From the NCBI RefSeq assembly GCF_040802235.1, contig NC_133169.1, forward strand, positions 44,585,034-44,649,033: 64,000 nt of DNA, given 5' to 3'. Positions 49,701 to 62,284 of this stretch are shown here, piece by piece. This stretch comes from Manis javanica (taxonomy: Eukaryota > Chordata > Mammalia > Pholidota > Manidae). The position numbers and the translations under genes are program-made. The notes below the pieces were generated by a model. It searched no databases. It worked only from the letters and a program-made list of their open reading frames with translations, and was not told where the DNA came from. Numbering within the stretch: the first letter of the stretch is position 1; each line of letters begins with the position of its first letter.

Positions 49701-52700
49701 GTATTTCCATGAGGGAGGGAAAGTGGGGACAGTACATTAGGAGGAAGAGTAGGAGGGAACAGAATGGAACCAGCTGCTCTGCTACTTTGCTCCATTTTCC
49801 AGGAGTCTCAAAGCTCCAGGCATCGGGTACACCGCCTTGGTATTTGGAAGATGAAACTGTGGGTCCCGAGAAAAATGATGGACCCTGTGGATCCGAATAC
49901 TACACGTCTGGCTCCTCTCTTGACTCAGCCTCTTCTGCTGGTGAGTAAAAGGGAAGAGCTGCTAAAGTGTAGGCCGAGCAGACCTGTAGAAATCTAGGTC
50001 AGTGTCTCTGCTCAGCCAGAGAGAAAGGTATACTTTGGGCCCAGTCACAGTCTCCTCCTCTGCAACTTGGGAGCCTAGGGCTCTGTTTCCATGCCATCGA
50101 AAGGAGTTCATTTCAAATACTTCCTTAATTTAATCACATCTGCAGAGTCCCAATGGCCTCATAAGGTTAACATTCATAGGTTCTGGGGAATAGGATATGG
50201 GCGGGGGACCTTATTCAGACTGTGACAATGAAAACATAATGTGTTTAACCCAATGACATATGTAGTCGGGTAAACCTAAGGAAAAAAAACTTGGAAAAGC
50301 AAAAAAAAACAAGAGTGACTATATTCCTTTACTTTTCGTTCAATTTAACAGAGATCTTCAAGAAACAAAAGCATATTGGAGAGCCTGGTAATCTTCCCCA
50401 GAAGGAATTAGAAAATACCTCTACCTCAGATTACTCCTCCTCTCTCTCTGACTACGAGAATAGCGGTAAGTAAAGGTGTTTTACCTGGAGGCGGGAAAGG
50501 GATGTGTGAGAATGGCCCAGAGATCAGCCTGAGATTCCCTGGTCGACTGGAGATAGAAGCTGATACAAACCCCTGTCCAGACATGAGAGAACACAGAAAG
50601 ATGACAATGTTTCTTTCTGCTCTCGGTGAGAGTCAATGCATGTACATAAGGCACAAGCTTGAGATTCAAGGGAAATCTCAACAAGGACAAGTCCCCAAAA
50701 GTGCAAGGGTATCAGACAGGGCCGTATTGGAAAAGGTGGCAAAGCTGACAGAGTGACAGAGAAATGGGCAGACTAACTCAGACTGAACCTGAGCAGATGT
50801 GCTCCACTGGTCACAGTGTCACAAATCTCTCACAATCAGCTGGAGGGAGCCAGGAAGGTCCAGAATGAAGCACCCACGCAGGAACCCATAGTTTCCTCCT
50901 GTCTTACAGAGGAGAGCAAAGCTCCTTCATGTGCGTCCTCTCATGCATAAAGAGTGGCTGCAGATTTGAATGTGGCCCCTCAGTTCTTGCCTCCACCCAC
51001 CTCCTGTCCTCATAAGCACACAGGCACGATACTCCATCACACCCACAGCTGCTCACACTCATATGCACACACCTAAGCTGATATCCACGTTATACCATCA
51101 CACCCTCACTTTTATGCACATACATTCCTCTAATTTGCTCTGACCTCATTTCTTCAGTACCATGGTCTTTGACCCCGCAGATAATCCCACTCTTGTAGCA
51201 CTGTGTATTTCACACTAATAGGGCATGAAACCATCACAAATGTGTAACAGCCACTAAAACTCCTCTCTGTTCCCAGGCTCTTAGTCCCTTCACATAATCC
51301 TCAAATTCCACCATCCATCTGGTGATCTCCCTTCTATCTAGCCTTCATGTGGCCTCTCTGTTACACTTTTGTGGTCTCAACACATCTCAGAAAGTAACTC
51401 AAATTCTCAGTCTTTCCTATAAATCAAATAGATATTATGTAACTACTGAAACTTGCACAGCACATGAAGCACAGGCTATTCATAAATACATACAAGATAC
51501 ACTGCCTCCATAAATACAAAATTATGCTTCATGTCACCCAGCACACCACACCACCTTCACATATCCGGGTCATCTCATCTCTAGACTCACAACCTAAACT
51601 TGTTGAGGAAACATGACAGGCACATACACATCAAACTATACTTGCCAAACTTGGTATGCACACAAGCTCTCTCAAAAAACAACACACACTAAGTTTTCCC
51701 TTCCCCACAGCAACGTTACCCACCAGACACTCCCTAACCACCTAAAGAAGAAAATGGATGTATTTTGAGAAGTAAACATTGGGCTGCAGGTGTAACTGAA
51801 GTTCTTAAACAGGGGAGGGGCTGAGTGTGTTTGTTATTTTGTCAGGAATAATGATTTACCTACTTATTTACTTAAGTTTGTGAATTTAAAGGCATAATCT
51901 ATTTACTGGAAATGTAGAGGAAAGCTTCGTGTTGCTGATGAGGACGATAAGGAAGCTCACAAAGGTTGGACAGGATGAGTAGCTGAGCTGCTCAGCCCAG
52001 TCCCTACGTTTCCTTCAAAAAGAGAAAAGGGCTTCAGGGCAGAGGAAGTAAGACTGAGGCCTCTGTGGAGGGACAAATTGGGGATGTGCTTTCAAGGATA
52101 GGACAGTTCCCCATGTGCACGCTGGGACAGCTGTGAGTGAGGCAGTGGGCTGTGCTGATAACAATGTGGGAATTCAGTTACCACCTCTTCCCTAAAATCA
52201 GCACAAACTCACACACACACACATACACACACACACACACATACCCTATATTCCTCCATACTAGGTACAGACGCATTATTCCTTTTCACTTTCTAATATG
52301 CACAAGCCTTCATTCCAGATGAGTCTTTCCCATTCTCTGCAAGTGTTACACAGATATACACTTGCACCTTCCCTCCTCACGCAGTCATTCTCAGACTCTG
52401 CTGTCTACAGACTGACCCATAATAATGTACACCCTTTCACACAGGTAGCTTGTTTTAGCTCCCTCAGAGCCAGCGTACACGCTCAAAAACTCCTAATGCC
52501 CTGATGGGAATGCACTTTCATGTGCAGTCTTTCTTTTCCACATACCACCTCGCCCATAAAACCTTCAGCTCAAAGCCTTCAGCCCCTCGGGGAGCTGCGC
52601 TTCTGGGGAGCCCAGGCACACTTCCTCCAACACACTCCATCTTAACTGTTTCACAATAAGAACGTGTACCATCCCTGTTCATGTGTATTGTCTCACCACA

Positions 52701-53737
52701 CACACATGTACACCATCATTCATCACCCCCTTATGTGAGAAACACTCACCAGCTATGTCCCAGAACATACACAGACCTGCACACCCTCATTCCCACAGAA
52801 TCACACCTCAAACATACTTCAGATAAAGTATACCACACACGGCATTCTTTGACTTCACATACATGTGTACTTGGGGGCCATGTGCATACATAGGAATATT
52901 GTCATGACCATCGCAACTCCTACAGACTTCACACACTTACTCTAGTTTTCTTGTTTGAAACTTCTTTTCCCAGAAATCACCAAGTTACCTGAAGATGTTC
53001 CTCGTGTTGGGGCCCTTGAGATGACTCCGCCCCAGGTCTGGGAGGAGCGGGAAGCTTCCTCCTCCTCCTCCACCTCCTCCTCTACCTCCTCTCCAGTCCC
53101 TGTGAGTCAGCAGGGTGAGTCCTCTCTGTTCCCACAACACATGGACACAGCACCCATCAGGGAAATTTATTACAGGCGTGTCTTTCTGAAAAGAGATGTG
53201 ACTGTCTGGTGGGGTGGGGTGGAAGTGTTAGAGCCCACCTCTAAAAAGACCAAACTGGTGCAGTGTGTTTTTTCTCAAGTGGCCCAAAAAACATCTGGGG
53301 CCTTTTTAACACCAAAAAGCCAGAATACTTTTCTGAGAAGACCCTCTTATGTGTCTCCACCGAAACGCCTCACTGACATGGAGTGCAGCTCGGATAACAA
53401 TGCCCTGCAGGGGAGGGTGCCAGCTGGTGGTGCAGGGGAGCCTCCAGCCCAAGAGGAGGGCTCCAGGGCCAAGACACCCCAGGGGCTGGGGACCCTGGAC
53501 AGCGGCTTCAGGTGCCTGGGCTGCTACCAGGTTTTCCACAGCTTGGAGGTCCTGCAGGCACACGTGGAAAATGCGGCCCGTGAGCGCTTCAGCTGCCACG
53601 TTTTCAACCGGGCCTTTGCTCAGATGATCAGCAAGCACAAGAAGAGAGCCCGAGAGCTGGGAGGAGAACATCAGGATGAGAACGTTTACCTGCCAGACCA
53701 AAAGCGTCCTCGCAGTAAGACATCCTCCTGCAAGTAA
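46715..53737 (+). CDS. FAM170A: FAM170A-like zinc-finger protein, five exons, 388 aa
   Basis: Joining 46715-46784, 47832-47912, 49803-49940, 50352-50465 and 52974-53737 gives 1,167 bases: one uninterrupted 388-codon frame. All four introns are GT-AG (donors gtgtgt, gtaaga, gtgagt, gtaagt) and all are phase 1. The N-terminus MKRKWKRKHLE fits FAM170A, as does the C-terminal half: an IYY segment (about 199-201), RAKTP (299-303), and a degenerate C2H2-type finger with Cys315, Cys318, His331, Cys342 and His343 within GFRCLGC...LQAHV...FSCHVF. A serine run spans about 163-174. Basic clusters at 355-361 and 376-383 could be nuclear signals. FAM170A is described as a testis-enriched nuclear protein linked to heat-shock gene activation. 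The protein is longer than the human one (about 330 aa) and diverged in its middle; a lineage-specific paralogue is possible. The frame was assembled by eye and needs transcript support. Confidence 0.85.
47832..47912 (+). CDS. FAM170A: FAM170A-like exon 2
   Basis: 81 bases, phase 1-1, between 'tgtaccag' and 'gtaaga'. Encodes an alanine run (DAAAAASEF) and a CVPCENK segment. Least certain of the exons by homology, but phase and splice signals fit exactly. Confidence 0.65.
48840..49400. repeat. CAC-rich low-complexity sequence in intron 2
   Basis: Irregular cacaca, tgcaca and cacgca clusters on the plus strand without a fixed period. Similar text fills much of intron 4. Confidence 0.6.
49803..49940 (+). 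CDS. FAM170A: FAM170A-like exon 3
   Basis: 138 bases, phase 1-1, acceptor 'ctccattttccag', donor 'gtgagt'. Its end, SEYYTSGSSLDSASSAG, resembles the end of exon 4, suggesting an exon-duplication origin. Confidence 0.78.
50110..50235 (+). repeat. MaLR-type LTR fragment in intron 3
   Basis: 'taatcacatctgcagagtcc', 'ataaggttaacattcata' and 'ggttctgggg' match MaLR/MST-MLT LTR text. It makes up about a third of the 411-base intron. Confidence 0.6.
50352..50465 (+). CDS. FAM170A: FAM170A-like exon 4
   Basis: 114 bases, phase 1-1, acceptor 'caatttaacag', donor 'gtaagt'. Acidic and serine-rich, ending TSDYSSSLSDYENSG. Confidence 0.78.
50990..52950. repeat. Long CAC-rich low-complexity tract in intron 4
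   Basis: Strand-biased C/A-rich sequence with frequent 'cacac', 'cacatac' and 'tcacac' words, broken by a less biased part at about 51750-52190. A proper (CA)n run lies at 52208-52242. Confidence 0.6.
52974..53737 (+). CDS. FAM170A: FAM170A-like terminal exon 5
   Basis: Acceptor 'cttttcccag'. Encodes residues 135-388: serine tract, the conserved IYY block, RAKTP, the zinc finger and the basic tail, ending at TAA. A second donor-like site (cagg|gtgagt at 53114/53115), also in phase 1, sits inside the exon and could allow an alternative form. Confidence 0.85.
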
Positions 53738-53885
53738 ACAGACGTTTCAGGCCCCAGAAGAGTGAAAGTGAAGCAGGCCAGCCTCTACTGAGCCACCACT
53801 ACTGGCCCTTTCAGCTCCTCTTTTTTGAAGGACTTGGCTGTTTTAGCTGTTACTTTAATTAATTAGGCATCCTTACTAACCCTTC

Positions 53886-53891
53886 AATAAA
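53886..53891 (+). terminator. Polyadenylation signal of the FAM170A-like gene
   Basis: AATAAA 149 bases after the stop codon, the first such signal downstream, giving a short 3' UTR. Confidence 0.75.
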
Positions 53892-54149
53892 TCATTTTCC
53901 CTCAATTAACCAGTCATTTACTGTTGTTTGTAATCTAATGTATCTTAACGGATACAAATTAGCTTTAACATGATAATTTCTTTTTAATCATTGACATGGT
54001 ATAGGGTAGAAAGGAGTAGCACACTATAGTCCTCTGAGTTTGTACTGAAACAGTTAGGGGTATATACTTACACTTGGTATGTATACTATGTTCTTGATTA
54101 GTTAGGAAGCTGTGTTGAGAAGGTTTACATATGTATACAAAAAAATTGG

Positions 54150-54325
54150 ACTTCAGTAGCGTAGACCTGGGCTTAAATTCTTTACCAACTCTTAGCAGTT
54201 TTGTACACTTTTGGGTCAGTGCTCTCGTCTTCAAAGAGGAGAGAATGTTACCTAAAATAATGGGAATTGTGAAGGTCACAGACACAGGTAAAAGCACCTA
54301 GTACAGTGACTGGCATAAATGGAGG
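54150..54325 (+). repeat. MIR SINE
   Basis: 'gacctgggcttaaattc', 'gggtcagtgctctcgtctt' and 'agtacagtgactggcata' follow the MIR order in sense. Confidence 0.75.
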
Positions 54326-54329
54326 CTGG

Positions 54330-56800
54330 ACATAATTTCTCATTCCTTTTTGAGATTTGTTTTCCTTACCTCTGAGAATCAGCAGTTTGATCATGATGTG
54401 TCTGCGTGGGGTCTTTAATTTTTTTAGTTTATATTATCTAAGATTTGCTGAACTTAAAAAGAAACCCTTTTAAATGATGACATAAACTCACAAGAAGTTG
54501 CAGAAACCCCATGAGGCACCTCCCCCAACGTGATCACAGCACATTATCCGAACAAGGAAGTTGTTTGGAACAACACCATAGGCCAGACTACAGACCTTCC
54601 TCAGATTTCACTACTATGGCAGGTGTCATTCTGCTTATGTTTTCATGTATATTTCTATGACATTTTACCATGTATAGATTTATATGCCCATCATTGCAAT
54701 CAAGATAAAGAGATGTCCTCAAAGCAAATGCCTCATGTGGCTCTTGTTACATAGGTCGTTCTTTTCCCTAACTCTCGGTGACCACTTGCCTACTCCCTAT
54801 CTCTATTTTTCTTCTCACATCAAGAATTTTATATAAATGGAGTCATTTGGTATATAAACTTGTGAGATTTTTACATTTTTTGTTTCAAACATAATTCCCT
54901 TAAGACCCAGCCAGGTTGTTGCATATATTGATAGTCTACTACTTTTATTTCTGAGTATTCCATTTCATGATGTAGAACAGTTCAGTGTATCATATATTCA
55001 AGGGCATTATGCTGTTTCACATGATTTTTGATTATAGGTCAAGCTGTGACAGTGTCGAGGTTTTTGTCATAAATTGTTCTCATCTTTTTCATGCAAATGC
55101 TTAAGAGTGTTAGTGTTTGGTCATATGGTAAGAATGTATCTTCTTTAAAAACTTCACCAGTTTCCATAATGACCTTACCATTTTTGTATTCCCACTGATG
55201 TATGAGTAATTCTGTTTGTCTGCATCCTCATCAGTATTTGATAGTGTGTTTTTAAGCCATTTTAACAGAGCACAGTAGTGTTTTGTGTGGTTTTAACGTG
55301 CGTTTCCCTAATGACTAGTGTTGCTAAGCATCTTTTTCTGTACTTGTCATTTGCATATTTCCTTTGTGAGTTGTCTGTGTAAGCTTTTGGCCTATTAGTT
55401 GGGTTGCTTATTATTGATAGAGCTCTTTATATGTTCTGGATATGAATTATTTGTTGTATATGTAATTTGAAGATATTTTCTCCCAGTTGGTGGCCTGTTG
55501 TTCTCATTCTCTTGACCTGGTCATACACAGAACAAACGTTTTTAATTCTTATGAACCAGACATACCAGCTGTTTTTCCTTTATGGAGACTGCCTTTGGTG
55601 TCATGTCTAAGAACTTGTCACCTAACTCTTAAGTCCCAAAGATTTTCTCCTCTCTTCTCTTCAAGTTTATAGTTCTAGATTTTACATGCAGTTCCTTATC
55701 TGATCCACTTCATTTTTGTATGAGGTGTGAGGTTTAGATGGATAATTTTTGGTTACTCATGTCCACTTGTCCCAGCACCATTTTATAAAAAAGGCTCTTC
55801 CTCCTCCACTGAGTCACTTTTGTATCCTTGGTCAAAAAATCATCTTGTCACATTTGTATGGGTCTTTTTCTGGTGCTGCCACTCTGTGTCACTGATCTTT
55901 GTGTCTATCCCATGCTGTCCTGCTTGCTGTAGATACTGGTAACTATGTCTTAAGAAGCAGATGCTGTGATGCTTACAACTTCCTGCTGCTCTTCCAGTAG
56001 TGTTTTAGCCATTCTAATTCCTTTGTGTTGCCACATAAAGTTTAAGGGAAACTTGTTAATTTATGTGGAAAAAAATCTTGGGCTTTTAAAAGGGTTCACA
56101 TAGAACACACAAATCGTTTTGTCAAGAACTGACATCCTCAGTTTGTTGGGCAGTCCAAGCCATGAAAGTGACTTCTCTCCATTTATTTTGGTCTTTGCTT
56201 TCTTTAATCAGTACTTGCATTTCTTATTATACAGATCCTGTTCATGTGTTATAAAACTCACTCACTGAGCTTCATGAATCTGTACATGCATCTGTCCCAA
56301 ATTTGGAAAACTTTGGCCATTATTTCTTCAGATATTTTCTGCATGAGTTTTAGAACTTTGGGTGCCCCACAGGCCTTGGAGACTTTATTCATTCCTTTTT
56401 ATTCTTTTCAGATTGGATTTCTACTTCCTTGCCTTCAGATTCAGTGTATCTTTCCTTTGCAGTCACAGTGCTACTGTTTCTGATTCATTTTCAATATTAT
56501 AAGATTATGAGCACTTATGCTGAGAGTGCAAATTCTGTATCATTTTATGGGTGGGTGGTTCCAATATCAGTTAAGTTTTCAAAGCCTTGGTTACCCTTTA
56601 GAGCCATCCTGCGCATTTGCTATGCAGGGGTTAGTCAGGGACTTGGCCCAAAATGAATACTCAAATGTTTTTTCATTCATTTTCAGTTTTTTGTACAGCT
56701 TGTTTGAAGCTGAATTGGAAATAATGGGTTTTGCAGGTCTCTTAGTCATTAAACACCCTTGGTACAGAGATTAAACACTAATTGGTACAGAGATAAGATT
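54330..56800 (-). repeat. Old antisense L1 fragments
   Basis: 54330-54460 resembles antisense ORF1 ('gatcatgatgtgtctgcgtgg'). 54800-56150 is antisense 3' UTR to ORF2, including 'aagcttttggcctattagt'. 56290-56360 again resembles ORF1 ('ccattatttcttcagat'). All decayed. Confidence 0.65.
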
Positions 56801-57349
56801 AATTCTGCAAAGTGATACATATGAAAGTTTTCCAGCAAATTTTATTAAATGGGCAAAGAACATCATTTCTTACATGCTACCAATTCCATTTTTTGACATT
56901 TACCATTCTTATTTTCTATATGATAATCTTTATGGGCTGCATTAATTTGATCTTTTCCATTTGCCTATATAAGTCCATGTCTATATCCTTTTGAGATTGA
57001 AAATCCTTCCACGCTTGGCTTCATTTTCTTCCTCAGTTCCAGCATATCTAGTATTCAGTATGGTGTAAAATAAGATTTTAAGAAACAAATCTTCTCTGCA
57101 GAGGCTACCACAGAATGATTTAAGTATGGAAAATTATCTGTTTAGTGGACTAAGTAGAGCTCTTTAGTTTTATACATGTTGAACGTTAAGTCCCATTTTA
57201 AAACTTTTCTATATTATAGTGTTGTACCTTCTGAAATTTAGTGTTTTTTATATTATATAACTTTTCCTAATTTGTGGCATAAAATTTTTTAAATACATTT
57301 GCCATTACAGATAGAATAGCTTAGAATAGTTTGTAGCTTTTGTTTAATG

Positions 57350-57960
57350 TTTAGAACTCAACACTATGAAGAAATCAGTTTTCAAACCATGAAAAGACAT
57401 GGAGAAACCTTAAATGCATATTACTAAGTGAAAGTAGCCAATCTGAAAAGGCTACATACTGTATGATTCCAACTATCTGACATTCTGGAAAGGGAAAACT
57501 ATAGAGACAATAGAAAGAATAGTGGTTTCCCACAGGAATGGAGAGGAAAAAGATGAATAGCCAGAGCACACAGGATTTTTAGGGCAGTGGAAATACTCTG
57601 TGTGGTATTTTAATGTCAGATATATAATACCCATAGAATGTATGGGTTCATGCAGCAGGAAGAGGTAAGCTAATGACCTTATTTTTGTATTCCCACTGAT
57701 GTATGAGTAATTCTGTATCCTCATCAGTATTTGATAGTGTGTTTTTAAGCCATTTTAACAGAACACAGTAGTGTTTTGTGTGGTTTTAACGTGCGTTTCC
57801 CTAATTATGTGTTATGTAGGTTCATCAGTTGTAGCAAATGTATGGGATGTTGATAATGGGGAGACTATGCATGTATGGGGATAGAGGAGATCTGGGGTAT
57901 CTCTACTTTCTTGTTAACCTTAAACTGCTCTAAAAAACTACAGTCTTTATTAAAACATCA
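57350..57960 (+). repeat. Old L1 3' UTR, sense, with an insertion
   Basis: 'aaagtagccaatctgaaaag', 'tacccatagaatgtatgg', 'aggttcatcagttgtagcaa' and 'gatgttgataatgggg' are the L1 3' UTR order. A 136-bp piece at 57671-57806 interrupts it. Confidence 0.8.
57671..57806 (+). repeat. 136-bp near-identical copy of 55168-55312
   Basis: From 'aatgacctta' to 'gcgtttccctaat' the two segments agree at almost every base. The copy lacks a few bases near its start and about eight within 'ctgtttgtctgcatcc'. Same orientation, 2.5 kb apart, no A-tail. Confidence 0.92.
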
Positions 57961-58798
57961 ATATCACGTGATAATACAATCAAATGTGATATCCTAAGTT
58001 TAATATATTTTGCACAATTAAAGCTATAAAAGTAATTCCATAATGACACGCCATGTTCACTTGTTTCTTTTGTGTGTTTCAAAGCAGGCAAGTAACATAT
58101 GGGAGTTGTTGCATTTATTCAAAATATAGGTAAGGTAGGTAGATAAGTAGATAGACAATTACATAGATAATCCCAATAGCTTTAAATTCTTTAAGAGCTT
58201 CCTGCAGTTACTCTGAGAGGTCGGTGTTGACATTTGTAAATTAATAATCTCAGCATTTAGGTGAGTTTTCATATATGAGTTATGTACAGGAAGTCCAAAA
58301 AATTGGAAACCATAGGATAAGCTGCTTTAAAATCCCATTTTCCTTATGCTTCTGCACTGCTTGTGTAATCTTATGTTTTAAGTAGTAGTTTTGCAAACCC
58401 TTTTCTGATCATAAAATGAAACCGTAGTACAAAACCAGAACACAAAATTTTCTTTCAACCAGGAATAAAATATCTAATAGTTAATCTGAAAAATACTATA
58501 AATATGTTAAAACATTCAGGAAGACTAGAAACATAGTGAAGATAATGTGTGCACTTTAAATTCTCAGATTAGAATTAAAACTAATGATACTTCATGTGAA
58601 TCTGTGTCTATGTTGTTGCCTACAAGAAAAGTGTCCTCATTCCTCTGTGTCAGTTTTTTCCTCTGATTTTTCTGTCACTATAATTAATCAATTCAGCTGG
58701 TACCTTGATTGAGCTTCCTGTATGTTTCTTGTAATTGGGTTCCATTTCTTAGGTTTGCCCATTTATAGACTTTATCAAACCTAGGAAAAACTTAACCA

Positions 58799-59250
58799 TG
58801 ATTGCCCGTCCCTGGCTCCGCGCCCCCCGGTTGCTCCCCTGCCCTCCGCTACCCACAGACCCGCTGCATTGTGGGTAGGAGGCGGCCCCGGCTTCTGCGC
58901 CCCATCCCCGCGGGCCCGCTGCGCTGTGAGTAGGCGGTGGCAGCGGCGGCGGCGGGGGCGTGGGCGAGGTTGCGTGCGCAAGTGGCTGAGAGGCTGAAGC
59001 AAGACGGGCAGTTGAAGATCAGGCACCACGTGCTGGGGGACTCGCAGCTCTATAGTCATCCCGAGTTGGGCAGTTGGATTGGTTATTGGATGTAAGCCCC
59101 TCGGATAGGGCATCCCTTTGATGAGGCCGCTCTTCACAGTGGAAGCAGGCTCCGAGGGGCTGTATGTTATCTGCTGGCTCCCTGTAGCTGGGACAGCAAG
59201 TGCTTCTTTGAAGCAGGATCTGGAAGGCCCCATATTCTGTCCCCACAGAA
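58799..59250. other. Small CpG-rich block, possible promoter or retrocopy
   Basis: A GC-rich start (58799-58980) contains two related 'cgctgc.. tgtg.gtagg' units, one of them 'gcattgtgggtagg', which resembles the TSS-proximal ACTACAATTCCC-type element. Less GC-rich sequence without introns follows to about 59250. Minus-strand 59233-58781 is open for 150 codons. I recognise no protein in any frame. Confidence 0.4.
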
Positions 59251-59259
59251 TATTAGTGA

Positions 59260-62200
59260 TATTCTAGTATGTCCTTTCTACTCCACCAGGTAATATAAAA
59301 GCCTTGCCCCTCTGAAGGTTTTGTTCAAAGAGTCTTTCTTAACACTTTGAGTTATGATACTCATAGCTTATGTTGTGATTTGAAATCATAAATACATGGA
59401 GATATTAGAGAATAAACACAGTGGACTCCACTACAATAATTCCTGTGGTCTCATTTTTAAATTGCTTTATTTACAAAATGAAAATTAGCAAATGAAAATA
59501 CAAAAGAAAAGTCATCACAAAAGTAAAATTATTCATATACCCTTTAACAGGAACATTCTCTGAACTAATTTTGTCTGTTTAGCATATTTCCCTAGTTTTT
59601 TGTTCATTATCGATGTAGAAAAATATTATCCCATTTTAGCAACTACTCTTCTATAATGTGTTTTCAACTTCTATCCTGCATATCTTATAGAAAATATGAC
59701 ATTTAACTCTCTAGTGTTAGAAATTTATTTTTTAATTTTAAAAATTTACAAATAATTGTTTACATTCATGTTGGCACATGTATTAGTTTTTTTTTAAATT
59801 AGGAATGAATATCCTGTCCTTTCTCTTTTTTAAGTGGTATGCTCAAGAATTTTGGTTCATTTCATGTTTTATAGTTAAAGACCCAAAAGAGACTTGTGCC
59901 CAGGTGAAGAATACTAAGGATGTTCATAGGGTGAGAACCAAATAGAATGTCATAAGCTATAGACCTTTGTTCATGTATCTAAGACCCCAAAGGGTATAGT
60001 GTGTGTGCATGAAAGGCAGAGAGCATGAAAATATGAGGAGATAAGCATATATCAATAGAGATGAATTTAAAAAATTAATTTTATGACTTTCTGGAAGATA
60101 ATTTCAAATTTACATTTTTTCTCCATCACTTTGAGTAAATAAATGCAAAGAAAAAAATAGAAAAGTTTATCCAGAGTATATAAGATCTGCTAAGAATTTG
60201 GTGAAGACATTAAAACAGAATAAAAATACCTAACAAAAATATATCTGGAAACAAAATTGGATACTGACATTTTGTAAAAGGAGTTTCCCTTACAATGTAA
60301 AATAAAAAAGTGACCTTATGGTCTAGAATACTTGAATTATAAAATGTCTAGAAATCTGAAAAAGGCTTGTCAAAAATTTAAATATCTGTGGCTGAAGCAA
60401 ACAAAACAGTCATCTGTAGTCATTTGAAACATTTTCTTAGGGATTGTATGTGCATGATCTATGAAAATTGTCTATCTTTGGATTACACATACATTATTAA
60501 AGAATGATGATTGCTAGTGGGATAAAACAAGTTCCTTATACAGTTTTAAGTATGTATGACTTTTTAAAACAGCCAGCATAAAAGAAAAATGTTTCCATTT
60601 TAAAAAATTATAGTGATGTGTGATTGAAAACTCCTTTTTCCTTTTTTCCTGCTGTTATTCCTCACATCTGGTATGGATTAAACATCTCTAGGCCCTTGGT
60701 CTTTAACCCTAAGTTGCTGAACAGAAATCTGATAGCCCATTTTTCTCTAAATTCTGTATTTATAGAAAGGAAAGGAGATACTCAGCTTTCTCCAACATTT
60801 TAGCAATCTTTTCTTTACACTAATATGTCACCTTTTTCATGATGTTTACTTAGATTAACCATTGCATAGTTACACACCCAAGATGTGTATTGACCCAACA
60901 AAACCTTCTGGATAAACAGAATATTGACCCAACAGTCCTTCTTAGAGCAGGCACCTAAAAATCAGCAGGATATAAACAACTTCATAAAGAATGATGAAGT
61001 TCCAACGGGGCTAAAGGAAACTGGGTTTGATTACCTTGATATCTCAAGGAAAGCAAAATATGTACCATTTTTTTAAAGTTCTTTTTGCAAGTAATCTGTT
61101 TACATAATTGTTGGCTATCACAGTTGCTGTATGTAATATGTTTGTCCTAATGGAAATAATCTGAGTTGATAAAATTGGAAAGGTTCTGCCTTGATAATTT
61201 CTACAATGAGATTGTTACTAGTTTAGAAATTTGGCTGAGCTTTTCTGATAACAAAGTGTTGCTAAATTGTTAGCTAAAACCATGTTAAAAGAAGAGCTGC
61301 CAGAGAGGAGCCACATTGCTGCACACATAGGCTTATGTCGTGGCTTTTGGCAATGATGTTGGCAAATAAGGCAGTCAATGTATTCCCTGTTATTTCTCCT
61401 TGAACACAGAAAACCTCTTCATAACCATTGTGGTTTCACTTGCACTGTGTCTATTGCACAACTTCCCAAGCTCTCACTCTTCACCAGGAACCTGAGGATT
61501 GATGTTTATTTTGACTCACTAGAACTCGGATCCAACAAGATGTGTTGAACCTCAGCATTTTAGGATGATCAAGGGCACTATGCTGCTTTTTAACTCACTG
61601 CTGTGCTCTTTTTATTCTTCATGTCTATTTTCAAAGTTTTTCTTCTCTCCATCCCGTGTTTCTGTGTAATGTGTGGATAGAATTTAGTTCCGCAAAAGCA
61701 CACAGCTGTCATCTGTGTTACCAGTCTCGGATCCAGCTGCTGTGTGCAGAGGTGGGGAGGGCTTAGTTCTGCCTTAGGCTCTTCCACGAGCCTTTGTCAT
61801 TGCAACCAGATCCCTTGAACTGGCGGCATCGAGTAAGGCACGCAGTGAAAAGCAGCATATGAGCCTTCTTGACTCTGAAGACTAATGCTTATAGTTTTTG
61901 TGCTTTCTTTCTGTTTTTAGCATTTTAATGAAAGAGAATGAATAGGAACACTCTTGATTTTATCATACACTAGGAACTTTGAATTTTATTCTTAATCCAG
62001 GACTTTGAGGGCAGAATTTATGAAAGCTGTCATAAAGCCCCTTGTTTTCATAAGACCACAGGCATCAATAATGTGTCAAACATAAACTAGACTACACTTT
62101 TATCATCTCTAGGACTTAGAAATGTCATCTTTCGTATCAGTCCATTTCCCAGCAGAAAACAGTACACTAACAAGGGGCAATTTGCATGAGCTTAATAAAG

Positions 62201-62280
62201 GATTTTTAAATGTAATTAAATTATTATTGTTAGCTTTGGAGAGAGAAAAGTATCTTTCTTGTGAACAATTTCATTAGAAA
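59260..62280. other. AT-rich DNA, no gene recognised
   Basis: No frame over about 65 codons and no family motif. A short direct repeat ('attgacccaaca') occurs at about 60889 and 60923. Confidence 0.4.
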
Positions 62281-62284
62281 TTCA

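Noticed and set aside
53176-53737. Acceptor 'tttattacag' at 53175 as the start of a separate last exon
   Set aside because: Splicing from the 53114 donor to this acceptor breaks the reading frame, whereas reading straight through keeps the conserved IYY block intact.
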